Positions 25,772-36,408 of a stretch of 64,000 nt of DNA are shown here, one piece after another. Below the pieces are notes generated by a model, which saw only the letters and a list, made by a program, of their open reading frames with translations, made no database searches and was not told the DNA's origin. A program made the position numbers and the translations under genes. Within the stretch, counting starts at the first letter, position 1, and every line of letters begins with the position of its first letter. This DNA comes from Myxacorys almedinensis A (GTDB lineage: Bacteria; Cyanobacteriota; Cyanobacteriia; Leptolyngbyales; Leptolyngbyaceae), in NCBI RefSeq assembly GCF_010091945.1, contig NZ_WVIE01000025.1, positions 1 to 64,000 on the forward strand, written 5' to 3'.

Positions 25772-27055
25772 TTACTTTGCAGCTTTGGTAGCGTGTGCCA
25801 TTTTTTTCATTCGTTCAAAGCTTAAGCCAGTGACACCCAGAGTTACTAGCAATATGCCGACCACTTGAATTTGCGCCAGTTGGCTTTGCAGCACGATCGC
25901 GGCTAATACGGCTGTCAACACTGGGCCGCTAGACGCAATAATTGATGAGCGTGCTGCACCCATATATCGCACCCCAAAATTATTGGTGAGGTATCCAAGC
26001 AGGGTCAATGCACCGAGAACGAATCCCCCGATCGCTAGCCCAAATCGATTTTCTGCCAACACTGAGACACCCAAATCGATCGGAGATAGCGATAGACTCA
26101 GGCTCGATAAAAATAGAATAGTGATGAACTGCACCAAGCTGACTGGAACCGGATGGAGCCTCTTGAAACCGAGTTGCATCAACACGAGGTAAAACGCAAA
26201 CGACACGCCCGCTAAAACGGCGGCAAAAACGCCCCCTCCACTCACCGCCGTTTTCGACAGCGAGGGAATTGCGGTAAACACGACGCCTAGCAAAATTAAA
26301 ACCATAACGCCAACTCGCAGGCGAGACGGCTGATCGCCAAAGAGCCACCATGCCAAGGGAACGGTAACGAGGGGATACATGAATAAAATGGTGACAGCCG
26401 CACTTGGACCAATTTGCCCGATCGCAATGTAGATCAAAACCTGAGAGAGAAAAAGAAAGCCGCCGCTTCCCACAATGTTGAGCAAGAGGCGACGATCGCG
26501 GCTGAGTACAAAATTTCTGATTTCCGTCCATACTGGCGGGTAAAGCGATCCCGCGATCGCAGCCATCATTGGCACAACAATCAGCATTCGTACCCACAAA
26601 ATCAGCAACGAATTCCCTAGACTCGGTTGGATAAATCCGCCCAAGGAGACTAACCCAAACAAATTACTAGGCTTACCTAAAATGATTCTGACGATGATGT
26701 TGTGCACCGAGAGCGAGATTGTCGAGAGCAGGACGAGCCACAGCCCGATCTGGAGTTTTGCAACTAGACTTTTCGCCTTTGGGCTATCTCGAACGGGTAA
26801 GGGAGCCGCCGGAAACTCTAAAGGGATAGGCTTTGCGTCAGGAGGAAAAGCAGCACTGCCAGTGTGCGAATCGGTCTGCTGCACGGCTTCTCGCAGCGAT
26901 CGCACCTGGGTTTGTAACATTTCTACCTCCTGCTGCAACGTTTCTTTCGTCAATTGCAGATGGGCAATATCGTGAGACAGTTGCCCTGAAATGTCGGGAA
27001 GATGTGGCGGATTGTGCGACCCTGAAGAAGTGGATTGCGGAAGTTCTAGACCCAT
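25772..27055 (-). CDS. EamA/DMT transporter with N-terminal coiled coil
   Basis: A 427-residue drug/metabolite-type transporter in the cytoplasmic membrane. Two EamA halves, each with about five helices, span residues 100-420; SAAVTILFMYPLVTVPLAWW is typical of the first half and AARSSIIASSGPVLTAVLAA of the second. The first 90 residues are soluble: a heptad-rich segment (LQLTKETLQQEVEMLQTQV) and then a Pro-rich linker, which ordinary EamA proteins lack. Substrate unknown. It is followed by the cyclase-like gene 34 bases downstream on the same strand. Confidence 0.88.
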   Translation of the reverse strand: MGLELPQSTSSGSHNPPHLPDISGQLSHDIAHLQLTKETLQQEVEMLQTQVRSLREAVQQTDSHTGSAAFPPDAKPIPLEFPAAPLPVRDSPKAKSLVAKLQIGLWLVLLSTISLSVHNIIVRIILGKPSNLFGLVSLGGFIQPSLGNSLLILWVRMLIVVPMMAAIAGSLYPPVWTEIRNFVLSRDRRLLLNIVGSGGFLFLSQVLIYIAIGQIGPSAAVTILFMYPLVTVPLAWWLFGDQPSRLRVGVMVLILLGVVFTAIPSLSKTAVSGGGVFAAVLAGVSFAFYLVLMQLGFKRLHPVPVSLVQFITILFLSSLSLSLSPIDLGVSVLAENRFGLAIGGFVLGALTLLGYLTNNFGVRYMGAARSSIIASSGPVLTAVLAAIVLQSQLAQIQVVGILLVTLGVTGLSFERMKKMAHATKAAK

Positions 27056-27154
27056 TCGTACGTCACCCTTAAGCGTTCATCAACCTGGTTAATAGTATTC
27101 CCATTAAACTATTGATGAGCAAAATGCGACGAGCAAAATGTGAAGTAAGCGATT

Positions 27155-28402
27155 TTAGTTTGCAAAAAGTAACTTGAGGAGCGTAAAGATCACGATGCCC
27201 AACCCCGCCGCGACCGGAATCGTGATCAACCAGGTCAACCCGATCGATCGCACAGTTTTAAACTGAATGGATTTGATGCCTTGCACCAATCCGACTCCAA
27301 CGACGCCACCAACCAAGGCATGGGAGGTTGAAACCGGCAAGCCAAACCGAGACGCCATCAAAATCGTGGTTGCAGTTGCCAGTTCTGCACAAAATCCGCC
27401 GCTTGGCTGAAGAGCAATGATGCCTTCTCCGATCGTGGCGATCACTTTTTTACCCAGTGCTGCCAACCCTCCGACAATGCCAACTCCGCCGAGGATCAGC
27501 ACCCAAAGGGGAACCTCGAAGTCTTCTAGAGGCACGGTTTGGTTTTGGTAAATGTGGGCGATCGCAGCGAGAGGGGCGATCGCGTTGCCAACATCGTTTG
27601 AGCCGTGGGCAAATGCCACAAAACAGGCGCTGACGATCTGAAATCGCGCGATCAACGGTTCGAGCGACGGCTGAGGGGAGGTGTCTATCTGCCGCCAACT
27701 GCTGAAGGAAAGCGCGATCGCGCCTCCTGCCCCGATCAGGATAGGTAGATCGTGGCTCGGAAGAGTAACGCTGAAGTGATCGGAGATCCAGGTGTGGATC
27801 GGATTGCTCAGGGTGGGGAGAACAATCACGCCAAAAATGCCCATCAGGGCTGTGCTGAGCCAGGGAATCCATTCTTGGAATTGGGCGATCGCGTGGGGGT
27901 GATTGAGAATTTGGCGGGTGATCAGGCTGTAAAAGCTAGCCGCGATCGCACCGCTTACCACTGGAGTGATCATCCACGTTACGAAAATGATGCCTAGGGA
28001 TCGCCAATCGACGGCTTGAGATCCGATCGCGACCCACCCGATCCCTGCGATCGCGCCGACGGTGGCATGAGACGACGACACAGGAAAACCAAACACCGTT
28101 GCGATATTAAGCCAAACTCCTGCTGCAATCAGCACTGCCATCATCGCCACCACCAAGACTTGAGGCGCATCAGCAAACCCGTGAGGATCGACGACTCCCG
28201 TTGCCAGTTTTCCGGAGACGTTCTGCCCAAACAGAACCGCGCCTGTAAATTCTAAAATTCCAGCAATCCACAAGGCTTGTTTAAAGGTGACAGCCTTAGC
28301 CCCAACAGACGTACCCATGGAGTTGGCAACATCATTGGCACCGAGGTTCCAGGCTAAGTAGAACGCTAAAAAACAGGAGATAACTAAAAAAAAGTGTGGC
28401 AT
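27155..28402 (-). CDS. PiT-family inorganic phosphate transporter
   Basis: A 415-residue low-affinity phosphate permease of the PiT family, a cation-coupled symporter. Both halves show the duplicated signature: GANDVANSMGTSVGAKA near the start and GSNDVGNAIAPLAAI in the second half, plus the paired PVSSSHATVG and PVSTSHALVG motifs. The length is typical. GGAGG sits just before the ATG. It is 199 bases downstream of alaS; a small hairpin (TAAAGGA / TCCTTTA, 28510-28528) in the spacer has no T-run. Confidence 0.93.
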   Translation of the reverse strand: MPHFFLVISCFLAFYLAWNLGANDVANSMGTSVGAKAVTFKQALWIAGILEFTGAVLFGQNVSGKLATGVVDPHGFADAPQVLVVAMMAVLIAAGVWLNIATVFGFPVSSSHATVGAIAGIGWVAIGSQAVDWRSLGIIFVTWMITPVVSGAIAASFYSLITRQILNHPHAIAQFQEWIPWLSTALMGIFGVIVLPTLSNPIHTWISDHFSVTLPSHDLPILIGAGGAIALSFSSWRQIDTSPQPSLEPLIARFQIVSACFVAFAHGSNDVGNAIAPLAAIAHIYQNQTVPLEDFEVPLWVLILGGVGIVGGLAALGKKVIATIGEGIIALQPSGGFCAELATATTILMASRFGLPVSTSHALVGGVVGVGLVQGIKSIQFKTVRSIGLTWLITIPVAAGLGIVIFTLLKLLFAN

Positions 28403-28601
28403 GACCTCCGGAAACCTGCGCGCCGCCTGTGAAGCATAGTACAGAACGGGTGGGCGAGTAACCCCTCCTGAGAAACGGCTGCAAGGTAAAAATCGGGGCT
28501 GTCTTTGCCTAAAGGAATGCCTCCTTTAACGTCTAACGCCAAACCGCCCCTTTGCCCTGATTTTTAGACCTGCAAGCCCTGCCCGATGGCCTCGTTTGAG
28601 G

Positions 28602-31223
28602 CTAGCGCAGCCCGACCTGAAGCTGATGTTTCGCTTCGGCTAATGCCTCAGGAAGCTTGCTGGCATCGCGTCCGCCTGCTTGAGCCAGATTTGGGCGACC
28701 ACCCCCGCCGCCGCCGCAAAGCTTCGCGATCGCACCGACCAATTTCCCCGCCTGCACGCCTCGCTGCACCACGCCCGAACTGAAAGCCGCCACAAAGCTC
28801 ACCTTTCCTTCTTCTGGCACAGATCCTAAAACCACTGCCCCTTCGCCTAGCTTTTGCAGCAATTGTTCCGCCGCTTTCTGAAGCGATGCCGCATCAATCC
28901 CATCGAGTTGAGTGACCAAAATCTTGAAGGTGCCGATCGATTCTGCTTGAGTAAGAAGCTGATCGGCTTTTGCGATCGCAAGCTGTCCTTTCAAGGCTTC
29001 CAGTTGTTTTTGCGTGGTTTTCAACTCGGTTTGCAACGAGGTCACCCGATCGACGATTTCCTCAGGTCTGACCTTAAAGCGATCGCTGAGATCTTTGACC
29101 ACCGCCTCACGCACATTGAGATATTCCAGCACCGCAGGTCCCGAAACCGCTTCGATCCGCCGGATGCCTGCCGCAACACCTGCCTCGGAAATCACTTTGA
29201 ACAGCCCAATTTCAGCCGTGTTGCTCACATGGGTGCCGCCGCAAAGCTCCATCGACACCCCCGGAAAATCGATCACGCGGACATGATCGCCGTATTTTTC
29301 ACCAAACATAGCGATCGCGCCTTTTTCCCTGGCATCGGCAATCGGCATCACCGAAATCTGAGCGTCGTAGGCTTCGGCGATCCAAGTATTGATTTGGGCT
29401 TCGATTTGCTGAAGCTGATCGACCGTCAAAGGCTTGGCATAGTTAAAGTCAAACCGCAAGCGATCGAAGTTCACGAGAGAACCGGCTTGCGAAATTGCCT
29501 CATCGACAATTTTTTTTAAGGCTGCTTGCAGCAAGTGGGTCGCAGAATGATTTGCCGCCGAGCGCCGCCGACAGGCAAGATCAATCTGAGCCGTCACCGT
29601 TGCGCCGACGTGCAGAGTGCCGCGCTCGACCCGCCCAAAATGCACGAAAAAGGCAGATTCTTTTTTCACATCCTCCACGCGCACCACTACTGCATCGCCT
29701 GACAAATAGCCGCGATCGCCAATCTGCCCACCAGATTCGGCATAAAATGGGGTTCGATTTAAAACAATCTGCACCTCTGTCCCTGCTTCAACGCGATTGA
29801 CCGGTTCGCCATCGACCAACAGCAGTTCGACCGTGGATTGGCTACTAGAGCGTTGATAGCCCAAAAATTCGGTTTCCTGCATCTCACTGGCTAGCTGATC
29901 GAGCGTTCCTTGAACCGTGAGATCGATCGTTTTGTGGGCATCTCGTCCACGTTTACGCTGCGCCTCCATCTGGGCTTCAAAGCCTGCCATATCCACCGTC
30001 AAGCCTTTTTCAAGGGCAACTTCTTCGGTGAGCTCGACGGGGAAGCCGTAGGTGTCGTATAGCTCAAACGCGTCTTTACCGGAAATTTGCGTCGTTGCCT
30101 GACCCAAAATATCGGAGAGCAGCTTCTCACCGCGATCGAGGGTTTTGCGGAAGCGCTCTTCTTCGGCATGAAGCTCGGCTTTGATGGAGTCTGCTTTGGC
30201 TCGCACCATGGGATAAGCAGATTGGGCAAGGGCGATCGCCCGTTCTGCAACCTCTGGCGTAAAGTCTCGCTCAATGCCGATCAACCGACCGTGGCGCACC
30301 ACCCGGCGAATCAGCCGCCGCAACACATAACCGCGCCCTTCGTTAGACGGGGTAATGCCCTCTGCAATCATGTGCACTACCGCGCGGACGTGATCCCCAA
30401 TCACTTTCAGCGAAACCTGGGTTCCATCTTCTACGTGGGCATAGTCAACGCCTGCGATCGCGGCGGCGGCTTCCACAATCGGAAAAATCAGATCGGTTTC
30501 GTAGTTATTCGGCACGTTTTGGAGGATCTGAGCCATCCGCTCTAACCCCAATCCTGTGTCGATATTTTTGCTTTGCAGCGGCGTCAAGTTTCCGTCTGCG
30601 TCTCGGTTGTACTGCATGAAGACGAGATTGTAAAACTCAATAAATCGCGTGTCGTCTTCTAGATCGATCGTGTCGTCTCCGCGCTCAGGGTGAAAGTCGT
30701 AATAAAGCTCAGAACACGGCCCGCAGGGCCCTGTAGCACCCGACGCCCAAAAGTTATCATCGGCTCCCATGCGCTGAATGCGATGCGCCGGAATGCCGAT
30801 TTCATCTCGCCAAATGGCAAACGCTTCGTCATCTTCCTCAAATACGCTCACCACCACGCGATCGGGGGGCAGCCCAAAGGTTTTGGTCGAGAGTTCCCAT
30901 GCCCACGCGATCGCTTGCGACTTAAAATAATCCCCAAAGCTAAAGTTGCCCAACATCTCAAAGAAGGTGTGATGCCGTGCGGTGCGTCCCACATTTTCAA
31001 TGTCATTCGTGCGAATGCATTTTTGAGCCGTTGTCGCCCGCAGAAACTCCGCTTGGCGCTGTCCGAGAAAAATCGGTTTAAAGGGCAACATTCCTGCGAT
31101 CGTCAGCAAGACGGTCGGATCTTCAGGAACCAATGAGGCACTGGGTAAAACGTGGTGCTTGCGGGCGGCAAAGAAATCGAGGAATGTCTGCCGAATTTCA
31201 GCACCGCTCAGAAAACTAGACAT
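28602..31223 (-). CDS. alaS: Alanyl-tRNA synthetase
   Basis: Charges tRNA-Ala and edits misacylated Ser/Gly. The 873-residue length is normal. The class II core is clear ([16 protein letters not shown], the GLGLERM segment); the editing domain has NHSATHLL and CGGTHV with the metal ligands, and the C-terminal domain ends in the glycine-rich [16 protein letters not shown]. The ATG gives [18 protein letters not shown]. Monocistronic or leading into the phosphate transporter. Confidence 0.97.
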   Translation of the reverse strand: MSSFLSGAEIRQTFLDFFAARKHHVLPSASLVPEDPTVLLTIAGMLPFKPIFLGQRQAEFLRATTAQKCIRTNDIENVGRTARHHTFFEMLGNFSFGDYFKSQAIAWAWELSTKTFGLPPDRVVVSVFEEDDEAFAIWRDEIGIPAHRIQRMGADDNFWASGATGPCGPCSELYYDFHPERGDDTIDLEDDTRFIEFYNLVFMQYNRDADGNLTPLQSKNIDTGLGLERMAQILQNVPNNYETDLIFPIVEAAAAIAGVDYAHVEDGTQVSLKVIGDHVRAVVHMIAEGITPSNEGRGYVLRRLIRRVVRHGRLIGIERDFTPEVAERAIALAQSAYPMVRAKADSIKAELHAEEERFRKTLDRGEKLLSDILGQATTQISGKDAFELYDTYGFPVELTEEVALEKGLTVDMAGFEAQMEAQRKRGRDAHKTIDLTVQGTLDQLASEMQETEFLGYQRSSSQSTVELLLVDGEPVNRVEAGTEVQIVLNRTPFYAESGGQIGDRGYLSGDAVVVRVEDVKKESAFFVHFGRVERGTLHVGATVTAQIDLACRRRSAANHSATHLLQAALKKIVDEAISQAGSLVNFDRLRFDFNYAKPLTVDQLQQIEAQINTWIAEAYDAQISVMPIADAREKGAIAMFGEKYGDHVRVIDFPGVSMELCGGTHVSNTAEIGLFKVISEAGVAAGIRRIEAVSGPAVLEYLNVREAVVKDLSDRFKVRPEEIVDRVTSLQTELKTTQKQLEALKGQLAIAKADQLLTQAESIGTFKILVTQLDGIDAASLQKAAEQLLQKLGEGAVVLGSVPEEGKVSFVAAFSSGVVQRGVQAGKLVGAIAKLCGGGGGGRPNLAQAGGRDASKLPEALAEAKHQLQVGLR

Positions 31224-31253
31224 GGGGTTGTGGGCTTTGACGAAGGGTGGGAT

Positions 31254-31318
31254 TTGACGATTTAACGTTGACGATTTAACTAAAAGTTGATTATTTGACC
31301 AAAACTATTTGACCAAAA
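31254..31318. repeat. Two neighbouring 13-bp tandem duplications
   Basis: TTGACGATTTAAC at 31254 and 31268, then TATTTGACCAAAA at 31292 and 31306. Both have a 14-bp period and lie immediately upstream of alaS. Confidence 0.85.
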
Positions 31319-31427
31319 ATGATTCTACCTATCTTAATCATGCCGCAGGATCTTCACCAAGACAGGATACTTTTGAAATTTGTGGGGTTTGTTGAAAAGC
31401 CGCAGTTTTCTTGCCACCCCGCCAGAG

Positions 31428-32582
31428 CTAAAATATCCGCTTCAAGCCTCGGATCAGCCGTCCAACCCCTGCGATCGCAGTGTCGCGATCTAACGCCCCG
31501 TAAGCCACGCGCAAATAGCACCCCGTTTCCAACCCAAAAGTTGAGCCAGGCAGCACCGCAACGCCATCCTCACAAATCAGCCGTTCTACGACCTCCATTG
31601 ACGATAAATCGGTCTGAACGTTTAGCAGAAAATAAAATGCGCCATGGGCAGGCGGAACCGTACAGAACTGAGAAATAGAGCTGAGTTCTTGCAACACGAT
31701 ATCTCGCACCTCTGCGATCGCGGCAATCTTCTCCTGGCAGTATGCTTTTCCGGCTTCTAAAGCGCCCAGAGCAGCATACTGAGAAATCACCGCCGGACAA
31801 ATCACATTGGTATCCTGAATTTTTTGAATTGATTCGAGCAAATGGGCGGGAACGACCATATACCCAATGCGCCAGCTTGCAAACCCGTAAGCTTTTGAGA
31901 GACTAAACAATGAAATAGTATGGTTGCCGCTGCCGGAAGGCGATCCGGGTGACACATGAGGAACGCCATACGTAAAATATTCATACGTCTCATCACTAAT
32001 ATGATAAAGATGGTGTTGCTGGCATAATTGGTTTACCGTTCGCAGATCGGCTTCTGAGTAGACTGCACCTGTGGGATTGTTGGGTGAAATAGTGACAATT
32101 GCTCGTGTTTTCTCAGTGATAGCTTGGCGAATGCGATCGCATTGCAATTGATGATGTTCATCAGTAGGAACAACGATCGCTCGACAGCTTGCGATCGCGA
32201 TCGCCATCTCATGATTAAAGTAGTACGGAGCTTGCAAAATCACGTCATCGCCTGGATCGGTAATCGCCAAAATTGCGTTCAAAAAACCCATATTGCTCCC
32301 AGCCGTCACCACGATATTTTGGGCAGAGACATCCATGCCATTTTCAGTTTGCAGCTTTTGGGCAATCCGCGATCGCAGGGCGGCAATGCCCTCTACAGCC
32401 TGGTATTTGTGATTGTTGGGCTGACTGAGAAACTTGCTAATCTGCGCGATCGCTTGGGGCGGCGGCGGATAGCTCACCACTCCCTGACCGAGAGAAATCG
32501 TTCCGGGATGTTGGCGAATCAGTTCACCCACGATCGGAATCATCGGCAACTGAACGGACTGCATCCGCAGGGCTTGCCTCAT
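31428..32582 (-). CDS. PLP-dependent class I/II aminotransferase
   Basis: A 384-residue fold-type I aminotransferase. The PLP lysine is in SLSKAYGFASWRIGY, the substrate- and PLP-binding NNPTG is present, and ISDETYEYFTY holds the PLP Asp. The general sequence is like aspartate/aromatic aminotransferases or KAT-type enzymes; substrate specificity cannot be read. I chose ATG at 32580-32582, because GAGGAG precedes it at suitable spacing; the ten codons upstream contain that site. Transcribed away from the caspase-like gene. Confidence 0.9.
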   Translation of the reverse strand: MRQALRMQSVQLPMIPIVGELIRQHPGTISLGQGVVSYPPPPQAIAQISKFLSQPNNHKYQAVEGIAALRSRIAQKLQTENGMDVSAQNIVVTAGSNMGFLNAILAITDPGDDVILQAPYYFNHEMAIAIASCRAIVVPTDEHHQLQCDRIRQAITEKTRAIVTISPNNPTGAVYSEADLRTVNQLCQQHHLYHISDETYEYFTYGVPHVSPGSPSGSGNHTISLFSLSKAYGFASWRIGYMVVPAHLLESIQKIQDTNVICPAVISQYAALGALEAGKAYCQEKIAAIAEVRDIVLQELSSISQFCTVPPAHGAFYFLLNVQTDLSSMEVVERLICEDGVAVLPGSTFGLETGCYLRVAYGALDRDTAIAGVGRLIRGLKRIF

Positions 32583-32611
32583 GGTGCTTCTCCTCATCTC
32601 GACTTTAGCCA

Positions 32612-32644
32612 TTGATCACCCAATGATCACCCAATGATGACCCA
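32612..32644. repeat. Tandem repeat, 11 bp x 3
   Basis: Three imperfect copies of ATGATCACCCA upstream of the aminotransferase gene. Confidence 0.8.
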
Positions 32645-32781
32645 ACCATGAAGATGTTCAATAAACAGTTGAAAAATCAATGACTACAAGAACATAATGC
32701 TCCTTATCCAAGTCGGATGCAACTGTAACACCCTACGCTAGAGATGCGGAGTCAGCATCCCTACGACCTACCCCCCCAGCT

Positions 32782-35700
32782 ATGTCTCGCACTCCTAGTC
32801 GTCCTGAAATCGCCCTTCAATCTGGTCAAGCCAAACTCTGGATACTCATGGTGAGTGTTCAGCATTACGACGATCCGCACCTTCCGGCACTGCCCTACGC
32901 TGCGATCGATTGTCAGAGCTTAGCCTATGCCCTGACCCAAGCCACTCGTGCCTTTCCAGAACGCACCATTTCAATTCACCACGATTTGGCTTCTCGTACG
33001 CCAACTTTAGGTGCAGTACGAGAAAGCTTGCAAGAGATTGCAGAATATGCCCAGCCTCAAGATACCGTTTTATTTTATTTTTGTGGGCACGGTGTGTTGG
33101 AACCGCGATTGCAGCAAGCTGTTTTATGCCTCGCGGATACTCAAAAAGAGGCGTTGTTGAAAACAGGGCTAAGCGCGATCGCGCTTTTAGGATCGCTCGG
33201 CAATTGTCAAGCAAAGCAGCAGGTCGTGTGGCTAGATACCTGCCACAGAGGTGAAGCAAAGCTCAACAGTGTAAACCATCAGACCCTCGATCAACTCGAT
33301 CAATTAGACGATCCCACGGTGCAACTGATCGAAATGCTCCATCGGCGAGCCGCCCAACACCCAGGGTTTGATGCCTTTCTGTCGTGCGATCGCTTTCAGC
33401 AATCCTGGAAGTTTCCAGAGCTTGGGCATGGTCTGTTCACCTACGTTCTGATGCAAGGTTTGCAGGGAGAAGCTGCCAATTCGCAAGGCATCATCGACAC
33501 CGATAGATTGTGCGATTACGTTTATAGCCACACGTTGCAACATCTCAACCAACGCAATCAAGAAATTCGCTCAGCAAATCAACACAAACAAGATTGGGAA
33601 GAGCGGCAGCCTGAATATACCTTGCAGAAACCCAGGAGAATTGTTAAGGGCAATGAAAAAATCGTTTTAGGATTGAAATTAACAGACTCCCCAATTTCTA
33701 CAGTTTCTACAGTTGCAAACCAAGAGTCGAGCAGTCCTTCTGCCCCCGATCAGGCGACAGCACAAGACTCGATCAAACCGTTCCAGCCAGAGATTGTCGA
33801 AACTCAGCTTCCCCCAAGATTGATCCAATCGATCGTGCCCCTCGCTCAAGAGCCGATCATACCGACAGCTAGCCAAATCACGCCGCCTTTCCAAAAATCG
33901 ACAGATCTCTCCTTCGAGCAACGCCAGCGCGAAGAAATCGAACGTCGGCAGGAGATTGAGCAACGCCAACGCGAAGAAATCGAACGTCAACAGCAGCGCC
34001 AAAAAGCGGCTGAGGAGCAGCGTCAACAAGAAGAAGCGGAACGCCGTCGGCAACAACTTGAACAGCAACAGCGTGAACAAAACTTAGAACGCACTCGGCA
34101 ACAGGTTGAACAGCGCCAGCGCCAGGAGAAAGCCAAACGTCTTCAGCAAGAAATTGAACAACGGCGACAAGAGGAAGCAAAGCGCCATCAGCAAGAAATT
34201 GAGCAACGTCAACGCGAAGAAGCGGAACGTCTTCGGCAGCAGCTTGAACAACGTCAACGCAAGGAATCGGAACGGCGACAGCAAGAAATCGAGCAACGTC
34301 AGCGCGAGGAAGAAGCAGAACGTCTTCGGCAATTTCAAAAAGCGGCTGAAGAACAACGTCAACGCGAAGAAGCGGAACGTCTCCGGCAGCAACTTGAACA
34401 ACGTCAACGCGAAGAAGCGGAACGCCATCAGCAAGAAATTGAGCAACGTCAACGCGAAGAAGCGGAACGTGAACAGCAACGCCAAAAAGCGGCTGAAGCC
34501 CAACGCCAACGTGAGGAAGAAACTGAACGCCGTCGAAAAAATGAACAACGGCAGCAAGCGGAAACTGAGCAGCAAGCGGCTGAAGCCCTGCGCCAACGCG
34601 AAGAAGTTGAGCGTTACCGTCAACAGCTAGAACGACGCCAACGCGAGGAGGAAGAGGCGGAACGTCGCCGCCAAGAAATTGAGCGACGCCAGCATGAAGC
34701 AGCCGAACGGCAGCGCCAACAGCTTCAAAAGGCAACAGAAGCCCAACGCCAACGCGAAGCCCAAGCTGAGCGCCGTCATCAACAGCTTCAAAAAGCCTCT
34801 GAGATGACAGATAGCTTAAAACGGCTTGCCTCGACAACCAGCCAACACACGGTTACAGCAGTCGGAGGCTTGAAACAGTCTACCCATGAACTGACCCATC
34901 GCTTTGTTGATCAGCAACGAAGTCCCCAAACTCGCAAAGTGGTTGCCTTTACGTTGGGCGGTCTAGGGCTGCTGGCGTCTGGAATGGCGGTCTTTAGCCT
35001 TTATCAGCACCGCAACGCCCAACTTCGAGATATCAATGCGCTATCTACCACTTCAGAAACGCTGTTATCGTCTCAGCCACAAACCGCCCTGGTGACCGCA
35101 CTCCAAGCTGGGCGTCGATTGCAAAAACTTGATCAACCTTGGAATCTGTTGCCAAAACAGACAAAACTAAGCGCGATCGCAACCCTTCAGCAAGCGATTA
35201 CCCGTTCTCAACCCGCAACTCAACTTTCAGAACGCCAGCCCATCACCGCGATTGCCTATAGGTCTGATGGGCAAAAACTTGCCACCGCCAGCAGCGAAAG
35301 CGGGATTACACTGTGGAATAAAGGCAAAGATTCTGGTCGTTGGGAACGCTCGACTACGACCTTTAAAAGCCACACTGAGCCAGTTACGAAACTTCAATTT
35401 AGCCCTGATGGCACTCTATTAGCCTCTGCCAGCATTGATAAAACCATTAAGCTTTGGAACCTTGAAAAAAGAATCCTCATCAAAACGTTACCCGGACACA
35501 GCGATCGCGTGATCGCTCTTCGCTTTCGCCCGGATGGTGGCGTGCTTGCATCGGGCAGTGTAGATCGAACGATCAAACTTTGGACGGTGCCAAAGGGTGA
35601 CTTAGTAGAAACCCTCAAAGGAAGCGAAGCTGCCATTAGCGCGATCGCGTTTAGCGCAGACGGTCGCATTCTTGCTGCCGGAAGTAGCGACAACACCCTC

Positions 35701-36252
35701 CGCCTGTGGTATCCCGAAAGCAACCAGCCGATTTTGCTGGGTCATCATAATGTCTCGCCTGATCCAGCTAAGCTGCAAGGAATTACAGACTTGACCTTTA
35801 GCCCAGACGGAAAAGCGATCGCATCTTCTGGGTGGGACAAAACGATCAAACTTTGGACGGTGAGCAATGCTAAGCCTGAGCGGGAGGCAAGTCCTTACTT
35901 GACATTAAATGGGCATCGCGGGATTGTGACCAGCGTCAGCTTTAGTCTCGATGGGCAAAACTTGGCATCGGGCAGCCAAGACAAAACCATCAACCTTTGG
36001 AATTTACGCAGCGGCGGAGTGATCAAAACCTTATCCGGGCATCAAGACACTGTGGAGAGCCTCTCGTTTCACGGCACGGAAGAGACGCTAATGAGTGTCA
36101 GCGATCGCAATGGAATCCTGATCTGGGATCTAAATCTAGCAACCCTGATAAAGCAAGGATGCAGCCAGCTAAACCAATCTCCCAGCGATATCTCGGAAAG
36201 TGATTTGCCCTCCCAAACCATTCGCGAAATTGATGCGATTTGCTACAAATGA
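32782..36252 (+). CDS. Caspase-like (C14) protease with coiled coil, TM helix and WD40 propeller
   Basis: A 1156-residue orthocaspase-type protein. Residues 15-275 are a caspase/peptidase C14 domain: the catalytic His is in FYFCGHGV and the Cys in VVWLDTCHRG, both retained. About 375-675 is an extremely repetitive Gln/Arg/Glu heptad region with a recurring unit like QRQREEAERLRQQ, predicted to form a long single alpha-helix or coiled coil. A membrane segment follows (VVAFTLGGLGLLASGMAVFSLY, about 717-738). Residues 815-1120 hold about seven WD40 repeats (for example FSPDGTLLASASIDKTIKLW). Bacterial C14-WD40 proteins are linked to stress and cell death, by homology only. It is monocistronic. 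Confidence 0.9.
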   Translation: MSRTPSRPEIALQSGQAKLWILMVSVQHYDDPHLPALPYAAIDCQSLAYALTQATRAFPERTISIHHDLASRTPTLGAVRESLQEIAEYAQPQDTVLFYFCGHGVLEPRLQQAVLCLADTQKEALLKTGLSAIALLGSLGNCQAKQQVVWLDTCHRGEAKLNSVNHQTLDQLDQLDDPTVQLIEMLHRRAAQHPGFDAFLSCDRFQQSWKFPELGHGLFTYVLMQGLQGEAANSQGIIDTDRLCDYVYSHTLQHLNQRNQEIRSANQHKQDWEERQPEYTLQKPRRIVKGNEKIVLGLKLTDSPISTVSTVANQESSSPSAPDQATAQDSIKPFQPEIVETQLPPRLIQSIVPLAQEPIIPTASQITPPFQKSTDLSFEQRQREEIERRQEIEQRQREEIERQQQRQKAAEEQRQQEEAERRRQQLEQQQREQNLERTRQQVEQRQRQEKAKRLQQEIEQRRQEEAKRHQQEIEQRQREEAERLRQQLEQRQRKESERRQQEIEQRQREEEAERLRQFQKAAEEQRQREEAERLRQQLEQRQREEAERHQQEIEQRQREEAEREQQRQKAAEAQRQREEETERRRKNEQRQQAETEQQAAEALRQREEVERYRQQLERRQREEEEAERRRQEIERRQHEAAERQRQQLQKATEAQRQREAQAERRHQQLQKASEMTDSLKRLASTTSQHTVTAVGGLKQSTHELTHRFVDQQRSPQTRKVVAFTLGGLGLLASGMAVFSLYQHRNAQLRDINALSTTSETLLSSQPQTALVTALQAGRRLQKLDQPWNLLPKQTKLSAIATLQQAITRSQPATQLSERQPITAIAYRSDGQKLATASSESGITLWNKGKDSGRWERSTTTFKSHTEPVTKLQFSPDGTLLASASIDKTIKLWNLEKRILIKTLPGHSDRVIALRFRPDGGVLASGSVDRTIKLWTVPKGDLVETLKGSEAAISAIAFSADGRILAAGSSDNTLRLWYPESNQPILLGHHNVSPDPAKLQGITDLTFSPDGKAIASSGWDKTIKLWTVSNAKPEREASPYLTLNGHRGIVTSVSFSLDGQNLASGSQDKTINLWNLRSGGVIKTLSGHQDTVESLSFHGTEETLMSVSDRNGILIWDLNLATLIKQGCSQLNQSPSDISESDLPSQTIREIDAICYK
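33900..34800 (+). repeat. Coding repeat array in the caspase-like gene
   Basis: Degenerate DNA repeats built on CAACGTCAACGCGAAGAAGC encode the charged coiled-coil region. They are translated repeats, not CRISPR, with no spacers. The bias opens long spurious frames on both strands. Confidence 0.85.
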
Positions 36253-36408
36253 GTTCAAAACTAGATGCTGACCCATCTGATCGTTCCTAACCTCAGCAAA
36301 GAGCAGATGAGCCACCGATGGGAAGCAAGTTCTCTCAACCTCCGCGATCGCTCATCCGCCATAGTCGCTAGTCAACCCCGACCACGACATTAAATTTGCC
36401 CATTTGGG

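Noticed and set aside
28510-28528. Hairpin TAAAGGA / TCCTTTA between alaS and the phosphate transporter gene
   Set aside because: It is too weak and has no T-run for a terminator; a leader role is not supported.
34106-34630. A second plus-strand frame of 174 codons inside the caspase gene
   Set aside because: A frame-shifted reading of the same repeats (Asn/Lys-rich).
33900-34800. Repeats that could be taken for a CRISPR array
   Set aside because: Units are adjacent, degenerate and in frame, with no spacers.
33878-34837. A 319-codon open frame on the minus strand opposite the caspase coiled-coil region
   Set aside because: It arises from the compositional bias of the Q/R/E repeats; the translated sequence is low complexity with no family features.
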